Shown in pieces: positions 33,601-42,900 of a stretch of DNA of 64,000 nucleotides. Position numbers and translations under genes: made by a program. How positions within the stretch are numbered: the first letter of the stretch is position 1; each line of letters starts with the position of its first letter. This stretch comes from Desulfobulbaceae bacterium (GTDB taxonomy: Bacteria; Desulfobacterota; Desulfobulbia; Desulfobulbales; Desulfocapsaceae): the NCBI GenBank assembly GCA_024636345.1, contig JAGXHG010000017.1, forward strand, positions 1 to 64,000, given 5' to 3'. Below the pieces are notes generated by a model. That model was not told the origin of the DNA. It searched no databases and saw only the letters and a program-made list of their open reading frames with translations.

Positions 33601-34677
33601 ATGGGAAAAATCAGAGTGGTATTGGTTGATGACAGTAGCCTGATGCGAGGGTTGCTGCGTACCTTCCTGGAAGACGACGAGGATATTGAGATTGTCGGAG
33701 AAGCGGGCAATGGCCGGGATGCGGTTAATCTGGCGCGCGAATTGAAGCCAAACCTGATGACCATGGATCTTGAAATGCCGGTGATGAACGGCATGCAGGC
33801 CATTGAGGAAATCATGACCACCAAGGCCGTGCCGATTCTGGTGGTGAGCAGTGTCGCTGACGCCCACAATGCCTATGAAGCGGTTGCACGCGGGGCGCTG
33901 GAGGTGATTGCCAAACCGGAATACGATGCAAAGGCGGCCTCTGAATTCGTGGCCAAGGTGAAGATGCTGGCCGGCGTGTCGGTTATTACCCACCTTCGGT
34001 CGCGCCTGAAAGGTAAAGATACCGCCTGTGCGTTACCGCCTCTCGCTATGCATCCACCCCTGCTTGTACCACATGATAATGTTTCCGTTGGTTATTCACG
34101 AATTTTTGCCATCGCTTCATCCATCGGGGGACCACAGGCTTTGGCGTTGGTTCTGGCCCAGCTTCCCGCTGATTTTCCTTGCCCGATACTGGTCTCGCAG
34201 CATATAGCCGCCGGTTTTGCCGGCGGCATGGCCGACTGGCTGGCCAGTTTGTGTAAGCTGCGCGTGCGTCTGGCGCAGGAAGGTGATCTTATCCTGCCGG
34301 GGGTGGTCTATGTCTCGCCATCGGAAGCCAACCTCGTGGTTGCACGATCGCGCCGCATCGTTCTGCAGGAACAACTATCGGCGGCTATTTATCATCCCAG
34401 TTGCAATGCCCTGCTCAACTCCGTGGCCGAGGTCTACGGCTGTCAGAGTGTTGGTATCATCCTTACCGGTATGGGCAGTGATGGCGCTCAGGGAATCGTG
34501 AGTATCCGCAAGGCGGGCGGCGTCACGCTGGCACAGGATGAGGCCAGTTCGGTGATATTTGGCATGAACAAGGTGGCCATCGATAGCGGCAGTGTCCAAA
34601 AGGTTCTGCCTGCCGATGCTATCGCCCGGGAAATGACCGAGATAGCGTCTGTCTCCAGTGTTGCGAGTCACTTATGA
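33601..34677 (+). CDS. cheB: CheB protein-glutamate methylesterase
   Basis: This 358-residue protein resets receptor methylation. An N-terminal receiver domain has VLVDDSS and the acceptor Asp in MTMDLEMP; the C-terminal methylesterase domain has the catalytic Ser in SIGGPQA, His in SQHIAAGFAGGMADWL and Asp in TGMGSDGAQG. It deamidates or demethylates receptor glutamates when phosphorylated by CheA. It starts 27 bases after the MCP and its end overlaps the cheR start (ATGA), so it is translated in the same operon. Confidence 0.95.
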   Translation: MGKIRVVLVDDSSLMRGLLRTFLEDDEDIEIVGEAGNGRDAVNLARELKPNLMTMDLEMPVMNGMQAIEEIMTTKAVPILVVSSVADAHNAYEAVARGALEVIAKPEYDAKAASEFVAKVKMLAGVSVITHLRSRLKGKDTACALPPLAMHPPLLVPHDNVSVGYSRIFAIASSIGGPQALALVLAQLPADFPCPILVSQHIAAGFAGGMADWLASLCKLRVRLAQEGDLILPGVVYVSPSEANLVVARSRRIVLQEQLSAAIYHPSCNALLNSVAEVYGCQSVGIILTGMGSDGAQGIVSIRKAGGVTLAQDEASSVIFGMNKVAIDSGSVQKVLPADAIAREMTEIASVSSVASHL

Positions 34678-36191
34678 ACATCGACCTGGAACCATTTAAA
34701 AAACTTATCAAGCAGCGCTGTGGCCTGATTCTCGAAGGCCTGGCCGAGGAGAAACTTTCGACGGTACTGGCTCAGCGCCTCATTGTTACGAAGTTCGGTA
34801 ATAGCGCTGAATATTATTTCCATCTGCAGAGCAGCGACGACGAGTTCCAGGACCTGGTCAATTTGCTCACCATCAACGAAACCTATTTCTTCCGTGAGGT
34901 TGAGCAGTTGCATCTGCTGACCGAGCGCCTGGTGCCGCGTTTGTTGATGCAACGGAAAGATAGCCAACCCCTGCGGATCCTGAGCGCTGGTTGTTCGTCC
35001 GGCGAAGAGCCTTTCTCCCTCGTCATGGCCTTGCGCGAGAAATATGGTGATGAGGTGTCGTCTCTCTTCTCCTTTGCCGGGGGCGACATTGACACACAGG
35101 CCCTGGCAAAGGCTCGCTCAGGGCGTTATAACGAATTTTCGTTTCGGGGCGTGGCAACAGCGATCAAGGATCGCTATTTCGATCATGATGGCTGGGACTA
35201 TCACCTCAAGGATGAGATCCGCAACCGGGTTGAATTCCAGGAAATGAATCTGTTTGCCGAGGAATTCCCCGCGGCGTTGCACGATTGCGATATTATTTTT
35301 TTTCGTAACGTCTCGATTTATTTCGATACGCAGACGCGTCGCATCATTCAGCAAAATTTGGCCTCACTCCTGAATGAGAATGGCTGTCTGGTTATAGGAA
35401 CAGCTGAAACCATTGCCAACGATCTTGGCGTACTTTCTCTGATCGAGGAAGACGGACTCTTTTATTTTTCAAAGGGGCAGCTTATTGTTCCTGTTCCAGC
35501 AACAGCACCGGTATTCGATTTCTCCCGGTATGTGCCCTCAAAAATGGCCGCACCGGAGCAGTGCGACAGGCCGGAACTCCCTTTCGTACGGTGCAGCCCA
35601 CCTGTTGCTTCTTCTTTGCCGATAGCTGAAGTTGTGGTGCCGGTAGTAGCGCCGTTCGATCCTTGTTGTAACATTGATGAGGTGCAACAGTACTGTCGCG
35701 AAAAGCGTTACAAGGAGGCGATGGCTATGATCGTTATTCTGCTCGAACAGAATCCTGGCGATGCATCCTCGCTGCTGCTGAAGGCGCATATCCAGCTCAA
35801 CAGCAAGGAATTTGAATTGGCAGACGCTAGTGCCCGACAAGCGCTGGAGACCGATCCCTGGTCGATCGATGCCTTTGTTCTGCTCGGCCTTGCTGCCAAG
35901 TGGCGCGATCTCGTCAAAGAGGCTGTGCGCTGGTTCAAACAGGCGGTTTATGCCCGTCATGAATGCTGGTTGGCGCGTTATTATCTGGCCGATCTGTACC
36001 GGGTTGGTGGCGAGTCTGACAAGGCCCGGCGCGAATATCGTGGAGTTTTGCAGCTACTTTCTCAAGCGACAGTACCGGACCACGGTATTAAAGTGCTGCC
36101 ATTGGGAATCGTGCATTCTGAATTGCGTTTCCTGTGTGAACACCAGCTTGGAAAATTGGGCGACCAACAACGTAGAGTAAGACGGAAATAA
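34674..36191 (+). CDS. cheR: CheR methyltransferase with C-terminal TPR repeats
   Basis: This 505-residue protein has the CheR N-terminal helical domain, then an S-adenosylmethionine methyltransferase domain with SAGCSSGEEPFSLVMALRE and IIFFRNVSIYFD. A proline-rich linker near residues 285-330 leads to TPR-like helices at about 345-480 (LLLKAHIQLNSKEFELADASARQALE). CheR-TPR fusions occur in Wsp- and Frz-like alternative chemosensory systems rather than plain flagellar chemotaxis. It methylates receptor glutamates. It overlaps cheB by four bases. Confidence 0.93.
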   Translation: MNIDLEPFKKLIKQRCGLILEGLAEEKLSTVLAQRLIVTKFGNSAEYYFHLQSSDDEFQDLVNLLTINETYFFREVEQLHLLTERLVPRLLMQRKDSQPLRILSAGCSSGEEPFSLVMALREKYGDEVSSLFSFAGGDIDTQALAKARSGRYNEFSFRGVATAIKDRYFDHDGWDYHLKDEIRNRVEFQEMNLFAEEFPAALHDCDIIFFRNVSIYFDTQTRRIIQQNLASLLNENGCLVIGTAETIANDLGVLSLIEEDGLFYFSKGQLIVPVPATAPVFDFSRYVPSKMAAPEQCDRPELPFVRCSPPVASSLPIAEVVVPVVAPFDPCCNIDEVQQYCREKRYKEAMAMIVILLEQNPGDASSLLLKAHIQLNSKEFELADASARQALETDPWSIDAFVLLGLAAKWRDLVKEAVRWFKQAVYARHECWLARYYLADLYRVGGESDKARREYRGVLQLLSQATVPDHGIKVLPLGIVHSELRFLCEHQLGKLGDQQRRVRRK

Positions 36192-36197
36192 CCCGGC

Positions 36198-38411
36198 ATG
36201 GCACTCGATATCAAAAAATTTATCTCTCGCTTCGTTGAAGAAGCCCGTGAACATATCAAAAGGCTGGGCGAAGGTCTAGACGCGATGAGCCGCGATAGCG
36301 TTGATAGCGAAAACATCAATGCAATTTTCCGTTCGGCCCATACCATCAAGGGTTCGTCACGGATGCTCAAACTGAGTGCCATCACAGAAACTGCCCACAA
36401 ACTGGAAGATGTTCTCTGTGCCCTGCGCGACGGCAGTCTGAAATACAGACCGGAACTTGGCAGCCTGCTGTACCGGGGCGTGGATGCCATCGCCGTGCTG
36501 GTAGAATGCCTGGCAAAAAGTGGCGATGGTGCCACTCTGCCACCTGTCGACGAGGCATTATGTGCCAGTCTGGCACAAGCGGCGACAGGAGAGGTCTCGG
36601 CCGTAGTGATTCCACCGCAAAGCACAGACTTGGCAAGTGAAGGAATGCAATTGACTGTTGAGCCAAGTTCTCCCCCCTCGGCCACACCTGCTTCGCATGC
36701 TGTCACACCGACGCTCCCGGCCCAGGCTAAGTTGAGCACGGCTGATACTGTACGGGTCCGTCTTGCCAAGCTCGACGAGCTGATCAAATTAATGGGCGAG
36801 GTGGTTTCCAGTCATGCTGCCCTGCGCCAGCGTCTGCTTGATCTCCGCCTGATCGAGTGCGATGGCTCTTCGGAAAATTGGGAGCAGCATCGGGCGCGAT
36901 TGCATCATTTTGGACTGACCCTGCGCGATGACGTGCAGAATCAGGAATTGTTGATGGATGAGCTGCATGACAAGGCGTTAATCATGCGCATGCTGCCGCT
37001 CGCCATGGTCTTCGATTCGGCCGGACGCGTGGTGCGCGATCTGGCGCATTCCGTCGGTAAAGAAGTGGAGTGTGTGGTGAGCGGTGCAGAGATTGAACTA
37101 GACCGGCAAATGATCGACAAACTCAGTGATCCCATCGTCCATTTGTTGCGCAATGCCATCGACCACGGCTTGGAAACGTCTGCTGTGCGCCTGGCTGCCG
37201 GTAAGTCGTCGCAAGGACATGTCACCCTCTCGGCACGCCAGGACGGTGGGTGGGTGGTGATCGAGGTGGCTGACGACGGCGCTGGTGTACCGATTGAAGT
37301 CATCCGTGAAAAGGCAGTGCGAAAGGGATTTGTCAATGCTGAACAGGCGGCCGGCCTGAGCGAACAGGCAGTGGTTGATTTGATATTCCGGGCTGGCTTC
37401 AGCACCAGCGCCATCATCACCGATATCTCCGGGCGCGGCGTCGGCATGGATGTGGTCAAGCAGAACATCGTCGATGATCTGCAAGGCGAGGTGACGGTCG
37501 AAACTCGCGTGGGAGTGGGCACTACCTTCGCCCTGCGTCTGCCGCTGTCGCTTGCGGTGATGCGCGTGCTGCTGGTTAAGGTCAATGGTCTGCCTTTCGG
37601 GTTCACCGCCCAATATGTGGACGAATTGATTCGGGTGCCGCATGAAGAAATGCTCACTGTTGTGGAACGTAATGCGGTGATTATCCGTAACGAATTTGTA
37701 CCGGTCGTGCCGTTGGCTGATCTGCTGCATGCCCCGAAGCGTCTGGTGAAAACTACCCGCTCTCAGGCAGGGATGTTTGATCATGGCATGTTGCTGGTGG
37801 TGGTGCGGGTACGCAACGAAAAGCTGGCGCTGGCAGTGGATGATCTGCTCGATGAGCGCGACATGGTGATCAAGCCGTTGCCTGAGCATATGCGCCGGCT
37901 GACCATGGTTTCCGGCATGGTTATTACCGGCAGGAACGAATTGGTAAGTGTGCTGCATGCGCCGGCGTTGCTGGAACTGGCGCGCCAGGTGCGGGGTCAG
38001 GCCTCGCGCACTGAGGGTGCCGATTATGCAGGGGAACAGGGAGCTGCATACAAAATCCTGGTGGTGGATGACTCGCTCAATACGCGGGAGATCGAGAAGG
38101 ATGTCCTCGAGGCATGGGGCTATCACGTCACCCTTGCCGAGGACGGTTTGGACGGCCTGCAGCAGGCGCGCTCCGGAACATTCGATGCCATCCTCACCGA
38201 TGTGGAGATGCCCAATATGGACGGCTTCACCCTGACCTCGATGCTGCGCCAGGAAGAAAAATATCGCGACACGCCTATCGTTATTATTACCTCGCGAGAA
38301 AAGGAAGAAGACAAACGGCGCGGCATTGAGGTGGGTGCTGATGCCTATATCGTCAAAGGTGATTTTGATCAAAGCAGTCTGGTGGACACCCTGCGAAGTT
38401 TGCTTGGATAA
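36198..38411 (+). CDS. cheA: Hybrid CheA histidine kinase with C-terminal receiver
   Basis: This 737-residue protein has an HPt domain with phospho-His about residue 48 (FRSAHTIKGSSRML), a variable Ser/Pro/Ala linker, a dimerisation domain and an ATPase domain with LRNAIDHGLE, DDGAGVP and GRGVGMDVVKQN. A CheW-like domain follows and, from about residue 615, a receiver domain (ILVVDDSLNT, LTDVEMPNMDG). The fused receiver is typical of alternative chemosensory pathways such as WspE and FrzE. Phosphotransfer targets in the cluster are its own receiver, CheB, the small REC protein and the REC-GGDEF protein. Confidence 0.95.
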   Translation: MALDIKKFISRFVEEAREHIKRLGEGLDAMSRDSVDSENINAIFRSAHTIKGSSRMLKLSAITETAHKLEDVLCALRDGSLKYRPELGSLLYRGVDAIAVLVECLAKSGDGATLPPVDEALCASLAQAATGEVSAVVIPPQSTDLASEGMQLTVEPSSPPSATPASHAVTPTLPAQAKLSTADTVRVRLAKLDELIKLMGEVVSSHAALRQRLLDLRLIECDGSSENWEQHRARLHHFGLTLRDDVQNQELLMDELHDKALIMRMLPLAMVFDSAGRVVRDLAHSVGKEVECVVSGAEIELDRQMIDKLSDPIVHLLRNAIDHGLETSAVRLAAGKSSQGHVTLSARQDGGWVVIEVADDGAGVPIEVIREKAVRKGFVNAEQAAGLSEQAVVDLIFRAGFSTSAIITDISGRGVGMDVVKQNIVDDLQGEVTVETRVGVGTTFALRLPLSLAVMRVLLVKVNGLPFGFTAQYVDELIRVPHEEMLTVVERNAVIIRNEFVPVVPLADLLHAPKRLVKTTRSQAGMFDHGMLLVVVRVRNEKLALAVDDLLDERDMVIKPLPEHMRRLTMVSGMVITGRNELVSVLHAPALLELARQVRGQASRTEGADYAGEQGAAYKILVVDDSLNTREIEKDVLEAWGYHVTLAEDGLDGLQQARSGTFDAILTDVEMPNMDGFTLTSMLRQEEKYRDTPIVIITSREKEEDKRRGIEVGADAYIVKGDFDQSSLVDTLRSLLG

Positions 38412-38432
38412 AAAATAGTGGAGGAAAATAGA

Positions 38433-38792
38433 ATGCATGTTCTGGTAGTAGATGATGATCCTTTCTCAAGAGAGATGACCGTAGCTGTACTGGAAGACCT
38501 GGGGTACAATTGTCAGCTGGCCGAAAACGGTGTCGAGGCGATGGAAATACTCGCGGGCGAGAGCAGCTGCGATCTGGTGATCAGCGATATGAACATGCCC
38601 TTGATAAGCGGTATCGACTTGTTCCGCGAACTGCGCAGCCAAGGGGTTACCTTACCCTTTATTCTACTCACCGGCGATGATCCGGAGGAACTATGGACAC
38701 AGGAACCGAAACTTGATGCCTGTCTGTTTAAAGACTTCAGTCTGGAAGAAATCCTGCCTCAGGTGATAAACGAAGTCCTGTCTCGATGCTGA
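38433..38792 (+). CDS. Single-domain response regulator (CheY-like)
   Basis: This protein of about 119 residues is only a receiver domain: VLVVDDDPFSREM at the start, the acceptor Asp in VISDMNMPLISG, and ILLTGDDP, with an atypical end in place of the usual KP motif (CLFKDFS). The ORF track starts at a GTG (38418); the ATG at 38433 with GGAGG about seven bases upstream fits better. It lies directly after cheA and could shuttle phosphate or act as a phosphate sink; nothing shows that it binds a flagellar motor. Confidence 0.9.
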   Translation: MHVLVVDDDPFSREMTVAVLEDLGYNCQLAENGVEAMEILAGESSCDLVISDMNMPLISGIDLFRELRSQGVTLPFILLTGDDPEELWTQEPKLDACLFKDFSLEEILPQVINEVLSRC

Positions 38793-38799
38793 TAACGAC

Positions 38800-40482
38800 A
38801 TGAGTATTACCATGAATAAACAACGTCCCTCCTTAAGCAGCAAGATTGCCCGACTGCGTGAGCAGTTCATTGAGCAAATGCCCGGGCGCGTGGAAGAGGC
38901 GCTGCACTATCTTACCATTTTGCGCCTCGATCCGAACCAGAGAGCTACGGCGGCGAACCTGCATCGTTTTCTCCACAGCATCAAGGGCACTGGTAACTCC
39001 TTTGGTTTCGAGGAACTCGGTGCCATCGCGGCGAGCGGGGAACATCTGGCGGCTCGTTTACTGGAAATGCCTCTCAATGTTTCAGTACCCTTCTGGGACG
39101 AACTGGCCGAGGTCTTGGCCCGTATTGTCCTGAACACTGAGACCTTACGCCAGCAAGGCGCCTCGTCATCTCAAGAACATGATGTCCCACGCTTCGATTT
39201 GGCTCCCATCGACGACAGTGAGGGCACCGGAGGCAGGCTGATCTATATTTGCGACGACGATCCCTTGCAGGTGGAACAGTTGGCTACGCAACTGCAATGT
39301 TTCGGCTACCATCCGGTTACCTTCACCGATCCCGCCAAACTGCGCACAGCGATGGCGGCGAAGCGGCCGTCGCTCGTCATCATGGACATCTTCTTCCCGA
39401 ACGGCGTCAGCGGCGCGGATGTCCTTGCCGCCATCGAACGCGAAATGGATCATCCGGTACCGGCCATATACATCTCCGCCTGCGATGATTTTGAGGCGCG
39501 GCTGAATGCCATCCAGGCCGGTGGTCAAGCCTATTTCCACAAGCCCGTAAACGCCCTGGATATGGTAACGACCATTGATGAACTGACCGTCCAGAAGAAG
39601 CCCGATCCTTGCCGTATACTGGTGGTGGATGATGAGCCGGTCATTGCCGCTTACCACAGCCTGATCCTCCAGGAGGCGCACATGATTACCTTTCAGGTGC
39701 ACAAGCCGGAGCGGGTGCTCGAAGTTCTCCAGCTATTTCGTCCTGATCTGGTGCTGATGGATATGTACATGCCCGGGTGTAACGGTCGCGACTTGGCCAA
39801 ACTGGTGCGCCAGGTGCCGGACTATTTCGGTCTGCCCATCGTTTTCCTGTCGAGTGAGACAGACAAGCACAAACAGTTTTCCGCTATGCGGGTAGGCGCC
39901 GAAGGTTTTCTCACCAAGCCGATCAAACCGGATGATCTGGTTGCCGCTGTGGCCATTCGTGCCGAACGCATGCGGGCACTGCGCATGCTGATGGCGCGTG
40001 ATAGCCTGACCGGCCTTTTTAACCACTCCACGACCACCCAGATGCTTGAAAACGCCATTGCCAATGCGGGCCGCCAGCAAGCGAGCCTGTGCTTTGCCAT
40101 GATTGATGTTGACCGTTTCAAGGCGGTGAACGACACCCATGGTCACCCGGTTGGTGACCAGGTTTTACTGGCTCTGGCGCGCGTTCTGCAACAGCGGTTA
40201 CGTAACTCCGACATCGTCGGCCGTTATGGGGGCGAGGAATTTGCGGTGATCCTGCAGGGCATTAAGCTGGAGCTTGCTGCCCAAATCATCGATCAGTTGC
40301 GTGAGGATTTTGCCAAGATACGTTTTCAAGCGGGCGAGGTTGAGTTTTCCTGCGCCTTCAGTGGTGGTGTTGCTGCCTTTCCGCAATGCAAGGACATCAA
40401 GTCCCTGCGCGAAGCGGCTGATCGTGCTTTGTACCAAGCCAAAGATGGGGGACGAAATCGTGTGGTCGCCAATAATGAATAG
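38800..40482 (+). CDS. HPt-REC-REC-GGDEF diguanylate cyclase
   Basis: This 560-residue output protein has an N-terminal HPt-like domain with His about residue 59 (RFLHSIKGTGNSFGF). Two receiver domains follow (VIMDIFFPNGVS, then VLMDMYMPGCNG) and a GGDEF domain with GRYGGEEFAVIL. RNSD lies five residues before GGEEF, the correct place for the inhibitory RxxD site, so the cyclase is probably active and product-inhibited. It should make cyclic di-GMP in response to CheA phosphorylation, like WspR but with three phosphotransfer modules. The start is either this ATG or one four codons later. Confidence 0.93.
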   Translation: MSITMNKQRPSLSSKIARLREQFIEQMPGRVEEALHYLTILRLDPNQRATAANLHRFLHSIKGTGNSFGFEELGAIAASGEHLAARLLEMPLNVSVPFWDELAEVLARIVLNTETLRQQGASSSQEHDVPRFDLAPIDDSEGTGGRLIYICDDDPLQVEQLATQLQCFGYHPVTFTDPAKLRTAMAAKRPSLVIMDIFFPNGVSGADVLAAIEREMDHPVPAIYISACDDFEARLNAIQAGGQAYFHKPVNALDMVTTIDELTVQKKPDPCRILVVDDEPVIAAYHSLILQEAHMITFQVHKPERVLEVLQLFRPDLVLMDMYMPGCNGRDLAKLVRQVPDYFGLPIVFLSSETDKHKQFSAMRVGAEGFLTKPIKPDDLVAAVAIRAERMRALRMLMARDSLTGLFNHSTTTQMLENAIANAGRQQASLCFAMIDVDRFKAVNDTHGHPVGDQVLLALARVLQQRLRNSDIVGRYGGEEFAVILQGIKLELAAQIIDQLREDFAKIRFQAGEVEFSCAFSGGVAAFPQCKDIKSLREAADRALYQAKDGGRNRVVANNE

Positions 40483-40503
40483 GCCGATTTTGGAGAACAG
40501 AAG

Positions 40504-41022
40504 ATGAAGCAGCAAGAAATTACACTTGACCAGGTCCTGAGCCAGCGCCGCGAAGCCATTCGTGAAATTGTCAATGTGGATGAACCGATGGCAAAGCTGG
40601 TTATCTTTGAGCTGCAAGGCGATTGGTTTGCCTTCCAGGGTGAAAAAATCAGAGAAATATTGTCCCAGGTCGATGTCTTTTTCGTGCCAGGTTGCCCGAC
40701 ATCACTGGAAGGTGTCATCAATGTTCGCGGTGACATCGAGTCAGTGATCAGTCTGCACGAGTTATTGCAGCTGCCCGAATCTGTGGAGATATCATCCTCT
40801 TCATACCTACTCGGGTCCGGAGTCGGTATGAGCAGCGGCATTCGTGTCGACAAGGTGGTTGATGTGGTTGATGTCCTGCTGAGTAAAATCCATAAGCCGC
40901 CAACTACTCTGCCAGAGCATCTGCGCGCGATTGTCTTCGGTATCTTGCAGTTCAAAGAAAAAACTGTGACAGCGCTCGATTTGGACCGTATCTTTGCAGA
41001 TTACAGTCACGGATTGGGATGA
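40504..41022 (+). CDS. cheW: CheW coupling protein
   Basis: This 172-residue protein has a single CheW domain: LVIFELQGDWFAFQGEKIREI, PGCPTSLEGVINVRGDIESVISL and a final DLDRIF strand. It links the receptor to CheA in the inner-membrane array. The N-terminal 30 residues are an extra basic helix. It lies 21 bases after the cyclase gene and overlaps the next CheW-like gene by four bases (ATGA). Confidence 0.9.
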   Translation: MKQQEITLDQVLSQRREAIREIVNVDEPMAKLVIFELQGDWFAFQGEKIREILSQVDVFFVPGCPTSLEGVINVRGDIESVISLHELLQLPESVEISSSSYLLGSGVGMSSGIRVDKVVDVVDVLLSKIHKPPTTLPEHLRAIVFGILQFKEKTVTALDLDRIFADYSHGLG

Positions 41023-41444
41023 GCCAGGTGTCGGGCAATCTTCGCCATGTGCTGCCTCCAGCGTCCAGCACTACGCTGAAGGTAGTGACTTTTTTTGCCG
41101 GCGGGCAACGCTGTGCCATGGAAGCGCGTCAAGTTCGTGCCTTGCGGCCGCTCACCGATGAAGACAGCGGAACGTATCCGGCGATTGGCTCTTTGCTGGG
41201 CCTGCCGGAACAAAACAAATCATGCTCACAACTCCAGGTCTTGACCATCAGCCTGTCCGGATCCGACGTCGAACTCTCCGTCGCTGCGCCAGTGGAATTA
41301 CGCGAACTTGCATTTGATCTCATCCATCCATTGCCCGATCTGGTCGCCGCGCGAACCCGATTGCGGGGACTTTGTGCTCTGGTGATGGAGACGGATGGGT
41401 TAACCCTGATTTTCGATTTACGAAATCTTTTTACCGATGTTTAA
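41019..41444 (+). CDS. Divergent CheW-like protein
   Basis: This 141-residue protein can be aligned to CheW through VVTFFAGGQRCAMEARQVRALRP at the start and LTLIFDLRNLF at the end, but the central VRG-type coupling element is replaced by a shortened segment (YPAIGSLLGLPEQ). It overlaps the canonical CheW gene, so both are made together. It may compete with CheW or join a second receptor type; the family assignment is less firm than for its neighbour. It is the last gene of the chemosensory cluster. Confidence 0.65.
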   Translation: MSQVSGNLRHVLPPASSTTLKVVTFFAGGQRCAMEARQVRALRPLTDEDSGTYPAIGSLLGLPEQNKSCSQLQVLTISLSGSDVELSVAAPVELRELAFDLIHPLPDLVAARTRLRGLCALVMETDGLTLIFDLRNLFTDV

Positions 41445-41769
41445 TGGTTTTTTTTATATCAACAACGGGACCGAAAAGTTCGGATAATGCAATAAACAAG
41501 TCTGAGCAAAAGTGGAGACTCTAAACTTAATTATCGTGAACTGTTTCGGATGGTCAAGTCAGCCATTGATCAGTTTGAAATGAAGTGTCGTATGGACGAA
41601 TCGGTGGAAAATCTCTAGTTATTTCGATGCTGCTCCCTCATTTCGGAATGAGTTGAAAATTCTTATTAGAAGGAAATTCTGGTATCTGAAGAAGAAAGGA
41701 ATGAGAATGAAAAGTCATCTGCTCGACCGAGCGATAATGAGCCAGGTAAGTTTTTCTTTGGGAGAGGAA
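41445..41769. other. Intergenic region after the chemosensory cluster
   Basis: It holds the displaced darP 3' fragment (annotated separately) and the leader of the binding-protein gene. The in-frame extension upstream of 41770 in the ORF track is not supported by a ribosome binding site. Confidence 0.5.
41523..41618 (+). pseudogene. Displaced 3' fragment of a darP gene (right island repeat)
   Basis: The frame reads NYRELFRMVKSAIDQFEMK and continues to a TAG at the same place as in darP. Differences from the intact gene are mostly at third codon positions in the first two thirds, which means the fragment descends from a translated darP of a related lineage rather than from random decay. No start codon or upstream part of the gene is present, so it is a remnant. 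Confidence 0.8.
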
Positions 41770-42900
41770 ATGAGAAAAAATACAGTTTTATTGTTGATAT
41801 TACTGCTGTTTCTTTCGATTAGCCTGTCAGCTCTGCTGGGGGCGTGTAGGCCTCAGCAGAAGGAATCCATCAAGCTAGGTCTTTCAATTAATCTGAGTGG
41901 ACGAGGGGGAGATGCAGGTGAGCATATCAGAAACGGTGCCCTGCTGGCAGTGGATGAAATTAATGCCAAGGGCGGTATCAATGGTCGCCCGCTCATGCTG
42001 CTGGTTCGCGACGACGAGAACACCGACGAAGGCATACGCAAGGCGGATATCTCGCTGCTAGATGAGAAGGTTGTCGCCATTATCGGCCACAGCCTTTCTG
42101 TGAACACCATCAAGGCCTATCCGCTTGTCACTTCCCATGACACGGTATTGATCTCTGCCTATACAGGAACTACGAAGCTCTCGGGCAAGGACGATCTTTT
42201 TTTTCGGACGGCGATTGACAGCAAACTTTATGGGGTAAAAACGGCGGCCCTGCTCAAGGCAAAGGGGGTAACATCGGTTTCCGTCCTCATGGACATGAGT
42301 AACGCCGATTTTGTCGAGGACTACGTAGAACAACTGAAAAAGTATTATCCGGGAATCTTGAACACAGTGCAGTTCGTGTCCCGCGAAAATTCCGATTGGC
42401 TAAAGCTCGCGAGTGAACTGCTCGTCCAGAATCCTGGAGCAGTCCTGCTGCTCACCGAGTCGAGCATGACAGCGGTTGCCGCCCAGAAGCTCCGCAGTCT
42501 CAAGTTTGGCGGCCCTCTCATTGCCACCATTTGGGCCCAGTCTCCTGAGCTGCTCCGCATCGGAGGCCCTACCATGGAGGGACTCTCCATGGTCAGCTTT
42601 GTCAATCCCGAGAACCAGCGGCCTGAATATCTGAACTTTGCCAAGATGTTAAACGAAAAATTCAACAAGACAGCCACGGCCCGTGCGGATCGTGCCTACG
42701 AAATGGTCCATATCCTGGCCGATGCCCTGAAACGATGTAAGGTTATCGACGGTCAGTCGCTCAAAGCCGCCCTGTTGCAAGGAGAATACGAATCGGTTTT
42801 GGGGCCAGTCAAGTTTGACAGCTATGGTGACGTTATTCGACCTGTATATGAGATCGTAGTCAAAGATGGCAAGTTTGCCAATGGTGGCGTTATCAAGTGA
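41770..42900 (+). CDS. Periplasmic-binding lipoprotein (branched-chain amino acid type), sensor partner
   Basis: This protein of about 376 residues has a lipoprotein signal ending in LSALLGAC, so it should be membrane-anchored on the periplasmic side. The mature part is a Leu/Ile/Val-binding-like (Peripla_BP_6) fold: IKLGLSINLSG, NGALLAVDEINAKGGINGRPL, and VVAIIGHSLSVNTIKAYPLV. The ORF track starts at 41653; the ATG at 41770, with GGAGAGGAA upstream, is preferred. No permease or ATPase genes follow; its stop overlaps the start of a hybrid histidine kinase (ATGA), so it probably delivers ligand to that kinase. Confidence 0.87.
   Translation: MRKNTVLLLILLLFLSISLSALLGACRPQQKESIKLGLSINLSGRGGDAGEHIRNGALLAVDEINAKGGINGRPLMLLVRDDENTDEGIRKADISLLDEKVVAIIGHSLSVNTIKAYPLVTSHDTVLISAYTGTTKLSGKDDLFFRTAIDSKLYGVKTAALLKAKGVTSVSVLMDMSNADFVEDYVEQLKKYYPGILNTVQFVSRENSDWLKLASELLVQNPGAVLLLTESSMTAVAAQKLRSLKFGGPLIATIWAQSPELLRIGGPTMEGLSMVSFVNPENQRPEYLNFAKMLNEKFNKTATARADRAYEMVHILADALKRCKVIDGQSLKAALLQGEYESVLGPVKFDSYGDVIRPVYEIVVKDGKFANGGVIK

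Larger units (their letters stand above)
31609..41618 (+). mobile_element. Chemosensory island bounded by darP 3'-end repeats
   Basis: The segment holds eight plus-strand signalling genes from an MCP to a second CheW-like gene and ends with the displaced darP tail. Its codons look richer in G and C than the flanks by eye. The layout is what integration at a gene's 3' end leaves behind, but no integrase, transposase or short inverted repeat was found, so homologous recombination between related chromosomes is equally possible. Confidence 0.55.

Noticed and set aside
31609-41618. Integrase or transposase in the chemosensory island
   Set aside because: All ORFs of useful size are accounted for by signalling genes; none resembles a recombinase.
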